Notes: a model not told the origin generated them from the letters alone. A stretch of DNA of 57,706 nucleotides from Ascidiaceihabitans sp. (GCA_028825475.1 JAPKAB010000016.1:1-57706), one strand, 5' to 3'; shown: positions 45,478 to 54,052, numbered from the stretch's first letter. A program made the numbers and translations.

Positions 45478-46986
45478 ATGTCAGATCGCAAACAAAAGTT
45501 GCTAGACGCGATGGCGGTTCTTGGGCTTGGAACGCAACCTCAAAGCCTGATCAACGGAACTCTTACCTCAGGTACCGGAGCTGAGATTCAGTTGGTCGAT
45601 CCCTTCACCGAAGAGGTCTTGATAACGTATCCTGATGCGGGCGAAATGCTCGCCAATTTGGCGTGTGATGCTGCGCAAAATGCCCAAGTCGGTTGGGCAA
45701 AGGGTATATCCGCAGCAGCACGTGGTCAGGTTATGCAAGACATCGTGCGGGCCGTTCTTGCGAACGTCGAACCACTGGCCACCATAGAAGCGATTGTTGC
45801 GGGCAAGCCGATCAAAGATTGCCGGATTGAAGTCGCCAAGGTCGCTGAGATGTTTGCCTATTATGCCGGGTGGGCTGACAAACTACACGGAGAGGTCATA
45901 CCTGTACCCTCCGGTCACCTGAACTACACACAACGCGAACCACTTGGCGTTGTGTTCCAAATAACACCGTGGAATGCCCCAATCTTCACCGCAGGTTGGC
46001 AAATCGCTCCAGCAATTGCGACGGGCAATGGCGTGGTGATCAAACCAAGTGAACTGACGCCAATCACCACGGTTGCCTTGGTCAAAATAGCGGAAAGCGT
46101 CGGCTTGCCAGTTGGCTTGGTCAACGTGCTCTGCGGTTTGGGCCCAACATCAGGACAAGCCGCAATAGCCCATGCCGCAGTGCGGAAGGTTATCTTTGTT
46201 GGCTCGCCTGAAACCGGCAGACGCGTTGCTGTTGCCGCCGCTGAAGCGCTGAAACCCGCAGTTCTGGAACTGGGTGGGAAGTCTGCGAACATCGTCTTTG
46301 ATGATGCCAACCTAAAACATGCGTGCCTTGGTGCCCAAGCGGCGATCTTTTCTGGTGCAGGTCAAAGCTGTGTCGCTGGATCGCGATTGTTGGTGCACAA
46401 ATCCGTTCACGCAGAATTGGTTGATATGCTCTCAAAAGGCATGAACAATATCAAACTGGGCGACCCATTGGACGAGGCAACAGAAGTCGGGCCGATCAGC
46501 AATGCACGTCAATTTGCCCATGTCAGCGATATGGTGATGAAGGCCAAAGACGCCGGTGCATCTGTCCTCACACGTTCAAAAACCCAAGCCCAAGGTTATT
46601 TTGTGCCCCCAACGATCCTGAACGGGCTGTCCAATACAGCACTGGCTGCACAGCAAGAGATCTTTGGCCCCGTGGTCACGGCTATCCCGTTTGAAAACGA
46701 AGCCGATGCAATCGCACTGGCCAACGCCACAGACTTCGGATTGGCAGGTGCTGTATGGACAGCTGACGTTGGCCGCGCACATCGCATGGCCGATGCTGTT
46801 CGCGCAGGCACATTCTGGATCAACAGCTACAAAGCGATCCATGTGTCTTCGCCTTTTGGTGGTTCCCTCAGCTCAGGTTTTGGGCGGTCCAGCGGAACAG
46901 ATGCCTTGATGGAATATACATCAGCCAAAAGCGTCTGGCTTGACAGCGCCCCAATACCACGCATCGCTTTCGGGTATGTGTCGTAA
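45478..46986 (+). CDS. NAD(P)-dependent aldehyde dehydrogenase, second copy
   Basis: The start is 45478 (MSDRKQKLLDAM), with AAGGAG at 45464-45469. An upstream ATG at 45406 lies inside the preceding gene. The product is 502 residues. Catalytic Glu is in LELGGKSANIVFDDANL, Cys in GAGQSCVAGSRLLV, and the cofactor region is PWNAPIFTAGWQIAPAIATGNGVVIKPSELTPI. It shares the Gly-Gln-Ser-Cys-Val-Ala-Gly-Ser-Arg block with the ALDH at 38176 and the pair may handle consecutive aldehydes. Co-transcribed with the dehydrogenase upstream and the acetyltransferase-like gene downstream (11-nt gap). Confidence 0.88.
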   Translation: MSDRKQKLLDAMAVLGLGTQPQSLINGTLTSGTGAEIQLVDPFTEEVLITYPDAGEMLANLACDAAQNAQVGWAKGISAAARGQVMQDIVRAVLANVEPLATIEAIVAGKPIKDCRIEVAKVAEMFAYYAGWADKLHGEVIPVPSGHLNYTQREPLGVVFQITPWNAPIFTAGWQIAPAIATGNGVVIKPSELTPITTVALVKIAESVGLPVGLVNVLCGLGPTSGQAAIAHAAVRKVIFVGSPETGRRVAVAAAEALKPAVLELGGKSANIVFDDANLKHACLGAQAAIFSGAGQSCVAGSRLLVHKSVHAELVDMLSKGMNNIKLGDPLDEATEVGPISNARQFAHVSDMVMKAKDAGASVLTRSKTQAQGYFVPPTILNGLSNTALAAQQEIFGPVVTAIPFENEADAIALANATDFGLAGAVWTADVGRAHRMADAVRAGTFWINSYKAIHVSSPFGGSLSSGFGRSSGTDALMEYTSAKSVWLDSAPIPRIAFGYVS

Positions 46987-46997
46987 AGGGAAATATC

Positions 46998-47729
46998 ATG
47001 AAACTGGTTGACGACGTCCAAACATTATTGAACGATGAACCTCGATTGGCACAGGTACTCAACCTTGGTGCCTTTGGTGATTTTCCACAATTGGCTGGGG
47101 TTTTATTTGGTCAGCTTTGCAACAGCGACGCCATTGGGACAGTTGTGCAATCGACTTATGCTTCGGACGCGCAGCTTGTTGAAACAACCCTTTATGACAT
47201 CGCTGAAACTGCGCGACGCAATTTCGAACCTGGAGGCCAGTCGACTACCTTGTTGTTTTCGCGCGGAGTGCAGGCAATCATAGCGCACCGCGTCGCTCAT
47301 AAATTATGGGAGAGCGGGGACACCAATCTGGCGCTTGCTGTCAAATCGGCAACAGGGCGCGTGTTTTCGACAGACATGCATCCCTGCGCACAGATTGGTG
47401 CGGGGCTTTGGCTTGATCACGGTTTGGGCTTTGTTGTGGGTGAAACGGCCGTGATAGGTGAAGATGTTTCTATCTGGCATAACGTCACCCTTGGCAGCAC
47501 ATTGAATGACAGCGGCCCACATCGCCACCCTCATGTTGGCTCAGGTGCCGTGGTTGGTGCAGGGGCCGTTCTATTGGGCGGCATAACGATCGGGAAAAAC
47601 GCGAATATCGCAGCCGGTGCGATTGTGGTCGAAAACGTTCCCGAGGGCATGGTCGCCGTCGGCCCAAAAGCCAGCCTACGCGGCGCGGCGCGCGTCAGTT
47701 TTTCACCCACCAAAGGACCCTTATCATGA
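46998..47729 (+). CDS. Serine O-acetyltransferase-like (CysE family) hexapeptide-repeat protein
   Basis: The product is 243 residues. The C-terminal half is a left-handed beta-helix acyltransferase with CysE hallmarks (IIAHRVAHKLWE, DMHPCAQIGAGLWLDHGLGFVVGETAVIGEDVSIWHNVTLGSTLNDSGPHRHPHVG across residues 97-180), including the His of LDHG. The N-terminal 90 residues (DVQTLLNDEPRLAQVLNLGAFGDFPQLAGVLFGQL) form the helical domain. Its place inside a catabolic operon rather than with cysteine biosynthesis genes is unusual: it may acetylate a pathway intermediate or an alcohol acceptor related to serine. It overlaps the VOC gene by 4 nt. Confidence 0.85.
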   Translation: MKLVDDVQTLLNDEPRLAQVLNLGAFGDFPQLAGVLFGQLCNSDAIGTVVQSTYASDAQLVETTLYDIAETARRNFEPGGQSTTLLFSRGVQAIIAHRVAHKLWESGDTNLALAVKSATGRVFSTDMHPCAQIGAGLWLDHGLGFVVGETAVIGEDVSIWHNVTLGSTLNDSGPHRHPHVGSGAVVGAGAVLLGGITIGKNANIAAGAIVVENVPEGMVAVGPKASLRGAARVSFSPTKGPLS

Positions 47730-48610
47730 ACGCCTCTTTTGGTATTGATCATCCCTTGCTTGCGACCCACGACATTGAAGTCCTGCGCGAACACCTCAGC
47801 TCCTTGGGGTTCAACATGACCACAATTGGCAAACATCCATGGGGGACCAGCACAAGCCTCGCAATGTTTGACGGGTGTTTGCTTGAAATCATGGGGATTT
47901 ATGATGACACGTTGTTGGACAAAGTCCCTGCTGGGAATTTCAGGTTTGGCCGGCATGTATATGAACACCTTCAAGTCCGCGAAGGCGTTGCTCTCTCTGC
48001 GCTGCACAGCACGGATTCAGTCAAAGACGCCGAACATGCGCAGCAATTTGGACTAACAGTAGCCGGTCATTTGGAGTTTGGGCGCGATGTCACTCTTCCC
48101 AACGGGAAGCAAGGGCGCACTAAAACAACACTCGCACTGATGCCCGACGCCCAATTCCCACGCTTGTCCTTCTTCTTGTGCCAACAACATCGTCCAGAGC
48201 TAATCTATGTACCTGAGTGGCTAAGCCACCCCAACACAGTCGATGGCATTTGCGGTGTGAATATCGTGGCCCTTGAAAAGCACCATGCGAAACTCAAAGC
48301 TCAATTTGGCGGTTTGTACGACGGGTTTGAAACCATAAACGGCGGCTTCAAATTCCAGACAGCCAATGGGGTCCTAAGGGTGATGAACGCAGTGGCCTTT
48401 GAAACGAACATCAGCCCCCTGCCCGATGGCATCCGCCATGAGGATTCCCCAAGTATTGCAGGAATGGATTTCACAACCAGCGACATGAACATTTTGTTGG
48501 AATGGATTGAGAAAAGCAAAACCGATTACCGTGTCATCGAAAATGGCGTGGCGCTGAGCAAACCATCACTCACAGCGAATACAGTCATGCGTTTCTTTGG
48601 TGGTCCATAG
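47726..48610 (+). CDS. VOC-superfamily (glyoxalase-like) protein
   Basis: The product is 294 residues. It opens FGIDHPLLATHDIEVLREHLSSLGFNMTTIGKHPWGTSTSLAMFDGCLLEIMGIYDD (residues 5-61) and matches Glyoxalase_3-type two-domain VOC proteins with potential metal-site His and Glu residues in both halves (HPLLATHD, LEIMGI). Roles in this superfamily include isomerisation, dioxygenation and lyase reactions; the reaction here is unknown. The ATGA overlap with the acetyltransferase-like gene (47726-47729) shows translational coupling. It ends the rightward catabolic set. Confidence 0.82.
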   Translation: MNASFGIDHPLLATHDIEVLREHLSSLGFNMTTIGKHPWGTSTSLAMFDGCLLEIMGIYDDTLLDKVPAGNFRFGRHVYEHLQVREGVALSALHSTDSVKDAEHAQQFGLTVAGHLEFGRDVTLPNGKQGRTKTTLALMPDAQFPRLSFFLCQQHRPELIYVPEWLSHPNTVDGICGVNIVALEKHHAKLKAQFGGLYDGFETINGGFKFQTANGVLRVMNAVAFETNISPLPDGIRHEDSPSIAGMDFTTSDMNILLEWIEKSKTDYRVIENGVALSKPSLTANTVMRFFGGP

Positions 48611-48657
48611 ATTTTTGCCCAGACCCAAAACTGCAAGCACCATGTTATTTGAAATTT

Positions 48658-48963
48658 TCAGATTGGGTCGGGGCAATAAAGACTGTGCAGCACTTTGATG
48701 ACTTGTGCGGCTTCAACGCCCTTCAATGAATAGTAGATCGTCTGACCGTCACGGCGTGTGGCGACCAAATCGGCGTCGCGTAGTTTTTTCAGGTGATGCG
48801 ACATTGCTGGCTGCGAAAGCCCTGCGCTTTCAGCAAGGCTTAGCACGCTCTGCTCTCCACTCAGCAAAATACACATTAGGCGAAGGCGCACGGGTTGCGA
48901 CAGCATCGCCATCAGCTTTGCAGCTTCTGTGATTTTAGGTTCGAGCGCCTTGATGTCTAACAT
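48658..48963 (-). CDS. bigR: ArsR-family persulfide-sensing repressor (BigR/SqrR-like)
   Basis: The product is 101 residues with the ArsR winged helix-turn-helix (SQPVRLRLMCILLSGEQSVLSLAESAGLSQPAMSHHLKKLRDADLV in residues 22-67). It carries exactly two cysteines, Cys31 and Cys97, separated by 66 residues. The same separation is found in the persulfide sensors SqrR (Cys41/Cys107) and BigR (Cys42/Cys108), where the pair forms a tetrasulfide bridge and releases DNA. There are no arsenic- or metal-site cysteine pairs. It diverges from the YeeE/YedE, persulfide dioxygenase genes, which are the usual targets. Confidence 0.88.
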   Translation of the reverse strand: MLDIKALEPKITEAAKLMAMLSQPVRLRLMCILLSGEQSVLSLAESAGLSQPAMSHHLKKLRDADLVATRRDGQTIYYSLKGVEAAQVIKVLHSLYCPDPI

Positions 48964-48994
48964 TGAACGTAACCCTTGTGTATGCGTGATTGCT

Positions 48995-49016
48995 TATATA
49001 AACAATTATTGATATA
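48995..49016. promoter_or_regulatory. Candidate BigR operator
   Basis: A 22-bp imperfect palindrome, 18 of 22 positions symmetric, begins TATATAAACA and ends TATTGATATA. It lies in the 113-nt divergent region between bigR and the YeeE/YedE gene, 32 nt upstream of the bigR start. The element ATATAAAC also occurs twice as a direct repeat with 16-bp spacing (48996 and 49012). AT-rich palindromes of this size are typical of BigR-type sites. Confidence 0.6.
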
Positions 49017-49076
49017 AACGCAAGTGAGTCGCAAAATCCTGCGCGAACCTATGGCAACAGAATAAGGAAACTCTAG

Positions 49077-49511
49077 GTGGAAACTGAATTTACCCCAATC
49101 ACATCACTTCTTGGCGGTGCGCTGATTGGCCTCTCGGCTGTCTTACTGATGGCAATGCATGGGCGGATTGCAGGCATTAGCGGTATCGTCGCACGTATGC
49201 TTCCACCCTCTGCGGATAAGGCTGGCTTGCCTCAAGGTATCATCTTTGTATTTGGCCTATTGATTGCGGCCCCGCTGTGGATTGCGTTGACAGGCACGAT
49301 ACCTGACCAAGTCATCTCAGCAGGTGGCCCTGCTCTTGCCATTGCCGGTCTTTTGGTTGGATTTGGGTCAGTGTTGGGGAATGGTTGCACAAGCGGCCAT
49401 GGTGTCTGCGGTATATCGCGGGGGTCAGCACGCTCTATCGTTGCCACAATAACCTTTATGGCCACTGCATTTGTGACCGTTTTCATCATTCGTCACATCG
49501 TGGGGAGCTAA
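49077..49511 (+). CDS. YeeE/YedE-family sulfur transporter, N-terminal half protein (PmpA-like)
   Basis: The product is 144 residues with a GTG start (AAGGAA 7 nt upstream) and about four transmembrane helices. The motif GNGCTSGHGVCGISRGSARS is the YeeE/YedE signature, whose Cys residues carry sulfur species in the one-chain thiosulfate transporter TsuA. Here the two halves are separate genes, as in the pmpA/pmpB pair of BigR operons. It probably imports or exports a reduced-sulfur species and is co-transcribed with the next gene (4-nt gap). Confidence 0.88.
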   Translation: METEFTPITSLLGGALIGLSAVLLMAMHGRIAGISGIVARMLPPSADKAGLPQGIIFVFGLLIAAPLWIALTGTIPDQVISAGGPALAIAGLLVGFGSVLGNGCTSGHGVCGISRGSARSIVATITFMATAFVTVFIIRHIVGS

Positions 49512-49515
49512 GACT

Positions 49516-49947
49516 ATGCGTAATATTCTGACACTCATCTCCGGCCTATTGTTCGGAACCGGCCTAATTCTATCGGGCATGGCGAACCCTGCCAAAGTTC
49601 AGAACTTTCTTGACCTATTCGGCACTTGGGATCCTAGCCTTGCCTTTGTGATGGGCGGCGCGATCATGGTAACGATGCCTGGCTTTTGGTTGGTCCAAAA
49701 ACGCGCAACGCCATTTTTCAGCGATATGTTCCATATGCCAACACGCACAGATTTCGATGCACGCCTTATCGCTGGTGCAGCAACGTTTGGCGTCGGTTGG
49801 GGATTGGGCGGATTCTGCCCAGGCCCTGCGGTAACGTCGCTGCCATTGGGATCCACGGGGACACTTATTTTCATCGCCACAATGCTGTTGGGCATGATGG
49901 CTGCAAAGTACGTAGCATCACCTTCGACGGCACAACAAGAGACGTGA
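49516..49947 (+). CDS. YeeE/YedE-family sulfur transporter, C-terminal half protein (PmpB-like)
   Basis: The product is 143 residues with about four transmembrane helices. The motif GVGWGLGGFCPGPAVTSL around residue 95 is the second-half YeeE/YedE signature, with one conserved Cys. Together with the preceding gene it should form the full transporter. The TGA ends 11 nt before the persulfide dioxygenase start. Confidence 0.88.
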   Translation: MRNILTLISGLLFGTGLILSGMANPAKVQNFLDLFGTWDPSLAFVMGGAIMVTMPGFWLVQKRATPFFSDMFHMPTRTDFDARLIAGAATFGVGWGLGGFCPGPAVTSLPLGSTGTLIFIATMLLGMMAAKYVASPSTAQQET

Positions 49948-49958
49948 AAGGACACCAG

Positions 49959-50843
49959 ATGGACCACTCAAACATCGACATGGCAACGAAGCCTGACGTC
50001 GAAGCCTTCTTTGACGCTGCCACGAACACCATCAGCTATGTAATCAGCGATCCAAGTACCAATGCCTGTGCTGTGGTGGATTCTGTGATGGACATTGATT
50101 ATGCGTCAGGCCGGATCACCCATGATCATGCAGACCGGATCGTAGATCACATTCGTTCAAACGATCTTACACTTGAGTGGATCATCGAAACGCATGTCCA
50201 CGCCGACCATCTTTCCGGCGCTCCCTATTTGCAGGACAAGCTGGGCGGTAAAATTGGTATCAGCGCGCGCATCATGGAAGTCCAAGAGACGTTCGGAAAA
50301 GTGTTCAACGAGGGCACCGACTTTCAACGTGACGGGTCGCAATTCGACAGATTATTCCAAGACGGCGACTGCTATCAGATCGGTTTAATAAACGCTTTTG
50401 CAATCGCAACGCCGGGCCACACGCCTGCCTGTATGGTTCATGTCATGGGCAACGCCGCGTTCGCCGGTGATACGATGTTTATGCCCGATGGCGGCTCTGC
50501 ACGCGCCGATTTCCCAGGTGGTGACGCGGGTGAATTATACGACTCGATCCAAAAGGTTCTGACGCTTCCTGATACAATGCGTTTGTTCATGTGCCACGAC
50601 TACGGCCCCAATGGGCGCGATATTGCATGGGAAACCACGGTTGCCGACGAGAAAGCCCACAACATCCATGTGGGCAGCGGCGTGACCCGTGAGGCCTTTG
50701 TTAAACTGCGCTCAGAGCGTGACGCGACCTTGCCGATGCCTAAGCTGATCATACCATCACTACAGGTCAACATGCGCGCAGGCGAAGTCCCTGAAGATTC
50801 CGCAGGGCGACCTGTTTTAAAGGTGCCGATCAACAAGCTTTAA
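49959..50843 (+). CDS. Persulfide dioxygenase / MBL-fold hydrolase (Blh/ETHE1-type)
   Basis: ETHE1-type enzymes oxidise glutathione persulfide to sulfite. The product is 294 residues, with metal ligands in IETHVHADHLSGA (HxHxDH), TPGHTPACMVHV and FAGDTMFMPDGGSARADFPGGDAGELYDSIQ, and HDYGPNGR near residue 210. The start at 49959 has GAAAGGA upstream. A longer frame starting at 49686 lies inside the PmpB gene and is rejected. The BigR-associated Blh protein is usually a DUF442-MBL fusion; here the DUF442 part is encoded by the next gene, 25 nt downstream. Confidence 0.9.
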   Translation: MDHSNIDMATKPDVEAFFDAATNTISYVISDPSTNACAVVDSVMDIDYASGRITHDHADRIVDHIRSNDLTLEWIIETHVHADHLSGAPYLQDKLGGKIGISARIMEVQETFGKVFNEGTDFQRDGSQFDRLFQDGDCYQIGLINAFAIATPGHTPACMVHVMGNAAFAGDTMFMPDGGSARADFPGGDAGELYDSIQKVLTLPDTMRLFMCHDYGPNGRDIAWETTVADEKAHNIHVGSGVTREAFVKLRSERDATLPMPKLIIPSLQVNMRAGEVPEDSAGRPVLKVPINKL

Positions 50844-50868
50844 GACCCAGACACTAGGACCATTCAAA

Positions 50869-51294
50869 ATGCAGACGAACCAACTTGATGCCCACACATT
50901 TGTCGGGCCACAGATAAGTATTGCCGACATGGCAAAGATTGCAGAACTTGGGGTGCGTACCATTGTTATTGCGCGCCCTGAGAGTGAAGAACATGGGCAA
51001 CCCACTGTGTCCGACATTTGTGCAGCGGCAGGTGCCCATGGCATCAACGTCCACCAAATTCCGGTCACGCCAGGTAATATCACCACGGAAGATGTGCAGG
51101 CATTTGATGTCGCGACCGGTGACAATCCCCATCCTGTCCTTGCCTATTGCCGCAGCGGCGCACGTGCCACAACGCTTTGGGCCCTAAGCGCCGCATCACG
51201 CGGGCAATCCGTCGAGGTCATCATCGATACGGCAGGCAAAGCAGGTTACGATCTACGAGCCTTAGCACCCCGACTTGTCACAAGCGCCGCCTAA
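50869..51294 (+). CDS. TIGR01244/DUF442-family protein (sulfur-metabolism phosphatase-like)
   Basis: The product is 141 residues with a Cys-x5-Arg loop (AYCRSGARATTLWAL) around residue 92, like a dual-specificity-phosphatase or rhodanese active site. In Blh proteins this domain precedes the persulfide dioxygenase domain and is thought to work in sulfur transfer. Here it is a separate gene directly after the dioxygenase. AGGA precedes the ATG by 9 nt. Confidence 0.88.
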   Translation: MQTNQLDAHTFVGPQISIADMAKIAELGVRTIVIARPESEEHGQPTVSDICAAAGAHGINVHQIPVTPGNITTEDVQAFDVATGDNPHPVLAYCRSGARATTLWALSAASRGQSVEVIIDTAGKAGYDLRALAPRLVTSAA

Positions 51295-51321
51295 TTCACC
51301 CTCCATCAAGGTCACTGACTT

Positions 51322-53097
51322 ATGAACCCCTCTCAATTGGCAAAGTACCTTCCGATCCTTGACTGGGGTCGCGCATACAATCGCGGGACCCTAACAAACG
51401 ATCTTGTTGCGGCTGTGATTGTGACGATCATGTTGATCCCGCAGTCACTTGCGTACGCTCTGCTTGCTGGGCTACCGCCCGAGATGGGGCTTTACGCCTC
51501 GATGTTGCCCATTGTGCTTTATGCAGTATTTGGCACCAGTCGTGCGTTGGCTGTTGGTCCTGTTGCTGTGGTGTCTTTGTTGACTGTGGCCGCCGTCAGC
51601 AAAATCGCTGTACCGGGAACGTCAGAATATATTGTTGCCGCCATTACACTGGCGTTCCTATCGGGCCTTATCTTGCTTGCGTTGGGGCTGCTGCGCTTGG
51701 GGTTCTTGGCTAATTTCCTGTCCCACCCCGTGATCGCGGGGTTCATCACCGCGTCCGGCCTCATCATCGCGGCCAGCCAATTGAAACACATCCTCGGGAT
51801 CGAAGCACATGGCCACACGCTGCCGGATCTTATTGGATCGCTGACCCATAACCTGTCGCACATCAATTGGATCACAGTAGTTATTGGGGTCACTGCCACG
51901 GGATTTCTGTTTTGGGTTCGCAAGGGATTACTCCCCCTGCTCCTTGAGTTTGGAATCTCACAGCGTTTGGCGGGCATTGTTGCAAAAGCCGGGCCTGTCG
52001 CAGCAATCGTTGCCACGACTTTGATTGTTTGGAGGTTTGATCTGGCCGCCAGCGGAGTCAAAGTTGTCGGTGACGTACCCAAGGGTTTGCCACCACTAAC
52101 ACTCCCATCGTTTTCAATGGATATGTGGAGCAGCTTGATCGCATCAGCCGTCCTAATCTCGATCATCGGTTTTGTCGAATCCGTATCTGTCGCACAGACA
52201 TTGGCAGCCAAGAAACGCCAGCGGATTGATCCGGATCAAGAACTGATTGGTTTGGGAGCTGCCAATTTGGGTGCCTCGTTCACCGGCGGCTTTCCCGTAA
52301 CCGGAGGCTTCTCACGCTCTGTTGTTAATTATGATGCCGGCGCGGATACACCTGCGGCCGGTGCTTATACCGCAATTGGGCTCCTTGCGGCCTCCCTGTT
52401 TTTGACGCCGTTGATTTTCCATCTGCCCAAAGCAACCCTTGCGGCAACTATCATTGTGGCGGTTCTGTCTTTGGTGGATTTCACGATCCTCAAAAAGTCG
52501 TGGCGTCATTCAAAGGCCGACTTTGCTGCCGTGGCTGCAACGATGGGCGTCACTTTGGTTCTAGGCGTTGAACTGGGCGTCACAGCCGGGGTAGCCATCT
52601 CAATCCTGATCCATCTTTACAAAACATCACGGCCACATATGGCGATCGTTGGACAGATTTCAGGCACAGAACACTACCGAAATGTATTGCGCCATGATGT
52701 TATAACCACCCCAGAGGTCCTTTCTATCCGCGTTGATGAAAGCCTATACTTTGCCAACACGCGTTTCTTGGAAGACCGAATTTATGACGAGGTCGCGCAG
52801 CGCCCAGAGCTAAAACATGTAGTTCTGATGTGCTCGGCCGTGAACACAATGGACATGTCCGCACTGGAATCTTTGGAAGCAATCAATGAGCGACTGGAGG
52901 CGGGCAAGGTTACGTTCCACTTCTCAGAAGTGAAAGGCCCTGTGATGGACCAACTGAAAGAAACTGGCTTTTTAGATCACCTAACAGGACAAGTTTTCAT
53001 GAGTCAACATTTGGCTCAAACGACGTTGTGTGCTGAAAATAAGGGGGAAATCGTGCGCCTACCCAAGTCAAAGCAGACGCGTTTCTTTACCGTCTAA
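51322..53097 (+). CDS. SulP-family sulfate permease with STAS domain
   Basis: The product is 591 residues. The membrane part shows the SulP signature (LTNDLVAAVIVTIMLIPQSLAYALLAGLPPEMGLYAS in residues 24-60, then AVGPVAVVSLLT and GFPVTGGFSRSVVNYDAGADTPAAG). A C-terminal STAS domain covers about residues 460-570 (VLSIRVDESLYFANTRFLED, VVLMCSAVNTMDMSALESLEAINE). It ends the BigR-type operon, in the place where many such operons have a TauE-type sulfite exporter. Transport of sulfate or related anions away from sulfite/persulfide oxidation is plausible. Its 3' end overlaps the LysR gene by 11 nt on the other strand. Confidence 0.9.
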   Translation: MNPSQLAKYLPILDWGRAYNRGTLTNDLVAAVIVTIMLIPQSLAYALLAGLPPEMGLYASMLPIVLYAVFGTSRALAVGPVAVVSLLTVAAVSKIAVPGTSEYIVAAITLAFLSGLILLALGLLRLGFLANFLSHPVIAGFITASGLIIAASQLKHILGIEAHGHTLPDLIGSLTHNLSHINWITVVIGVTATGFLFWVRKGLLPLLLEFGISQRLAGIVAKAGPVAAIVATTLIVWRFDLAASGVKVVGDVPKGLPPLTLPSFSMDMWSSLIASAVLISIIGFVESVSVAQTLAAKKRQRIDPDQELIGLGAANLGASFTGGFPVTGGFSRSVVNYDAGADTPAAGAYTAIGLLAASLFLTPLIFHLPKATLAATIIVAVLSLVDFTILKKSWRHSKADFAAVAATMGVTLVLGVELGVTAGVAISILIHLYKTSRPHMAIVGQISGTEHYRNVLRHDVITTPEVLSIRVDESLYFANTRFLEDRIYDEVAQRPELKHVVLMCSAVNTMDMSALESLEAINERLEAGKVTFHFSEVKGPVMDQLKETGFLDHLTGQVFMSQHLAQTTLCAENKGEIVRLPKSKQTRFFTV

Positions 53098-54010
53098 CCA
53101 AACATTGCTGTGGTCCAGCCTGTTCAAAGTGTGCGCGGCATGCATCTACAAAATGTTGAACCAATCGTCGCGGCCGCACTTTGTCATAGCCAACAGACAG
53201 TGTTAGCGACGGCAGCGCGTCTGAGATTGGGACCCCGACCAAAGTTTCCCCACAATAGCTTTGCTGGGTCAATGGCTGCATGTTCAAAACCGCACAGCCT
53301 TGGCCCGCGCTCACAAGACTTCGCACCATCTCGGTAGAATTGGCATAGGCCGCTATTGTTATGTCATTTGCATAATCTTCAAACAGACTTTGGTAATATT
53401 TGGCCGCAACAGGTCGATTGAGAACGACCAAAGGCTGCATCGCAATCTGTTGCATCATTACGCTAGAACGCGAGGCAAAGGCATGGCCCACAGGGACCAA
53501 ACAATATGCAGGTGCTTCCACCAAGACATCAAATTCGACAGATGGGCGGACCCCCTCACTCACAAAAAGGATGGCGTCATAGTTTCCGTTCAACAATCCC
53601 TCTTGGGCACTGTCGTTGTCACATTCATCAAGGTGAAGCGTGACCTCTGTTCCTTTAGGGACAAGATCCGCGAGGATTGGGGGCAAGAATGCAGGCGCAA
53701 TCGGTGCATAATATCCAATGCGCAGCGTACCACTTAACCCCTGCTTCAAATCGTTTCCTTGGGCCAGAACCGTTGCGTAATCTTCCAGCAATCGTTCAAA
53801 TTTCTGCGCAATGAGACGCCCGCTCGCTGTGGCCTCAATCCCGCGCGATCGTTGCCGGATGGTAAGGGAAAGGTCAAAAGCGGCCTCAACTTGATCAATC
53901 GCGGTGCCCACTGCAGAGGCCGCAATATTCAGTTCAGCAGCCGCCTTGGAGATGCTTCCATGACGCAAAGCTGTGGTGAAATACTCCATCGCTTTTAGCG
54001 AGACTGTCAT
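53087..54010 (-). CDS. LysR-family regulator of the desaturase/PanB-like operon
   Basis: The product is 307 residues with a LysR HTH (LKAMEYFTTALRHGSISKAAAELNIAASAVGTAIDQVE) and effector domain (GTLRIGYYAPIAPAFLPPILADL). It diverges from the sterol-desaturase-like gene with 103 nt between starts, where an inverted repeat is found at 54027-54052. Control of the desaturase and PanB-like genes is inferred from that arrangement. Confidence 0.87.
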   Translation of the reverse strand: MTVSLKAMEYFTTALRHGSISKAAAELNIAASAVGTAIDQVEAAFDLSLTIRQRSRGIEATASGRLIAQKFERLLEDYATVLAQGNDLKQGLSGTLRIGYYAPIAPAFLPPILADLVPKGTEVTLHLDECDNDSAQEGLLNGNYDAILFVSEGVRPSVEFDVLVEAPAYCLVPVGHAFASRSSVMMQQIAMQPLVVLNRPVAAKYYQSLFEDYANDITIAAYANSTEMVRSLVSAGQGCAVLNMQPLTQQSYCGETLVGVPISDALPSLTLSVGYDKVRPRRLVQHFVDACRAHFEQAGPQQCLVRR

Positions 54011-54026
54011 ATCTACCCCTGAAAAT

Positions 54027-54052
54027 CAGATTTAATTAGTGGCTTTAATCTG
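54027..54052. promoter_or_regulatory. Candidate LysR-type operator
   Basis: CAGATT (54027-54032) and AATCTG (54047-54052) form a perfect inverted repeat with a 14-bp spacer in the divergent LysR/desaturase region. A third CAGATTT copy occurs at 54066. LysR regulators commonly bind such interrupted dyads plus a further half site. Confidence 0.5.

Noticed and set aside
48622..48669. GACCCAA/TTGGGTC inverted repeat between the VOC and bigR genes as terminator
   Set aside because: The loop would be 34 nt and the stem 7 bp, too weak to call, although it does overlap the bigR 3' end.
49686..50843. Long 385-residue version of the persulfide dioxygenase
   Set aside because: The first 91 codons lie inside the PmpB gene in another frame. 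The start at 49959 has a proper ribosome site and matches the family length.
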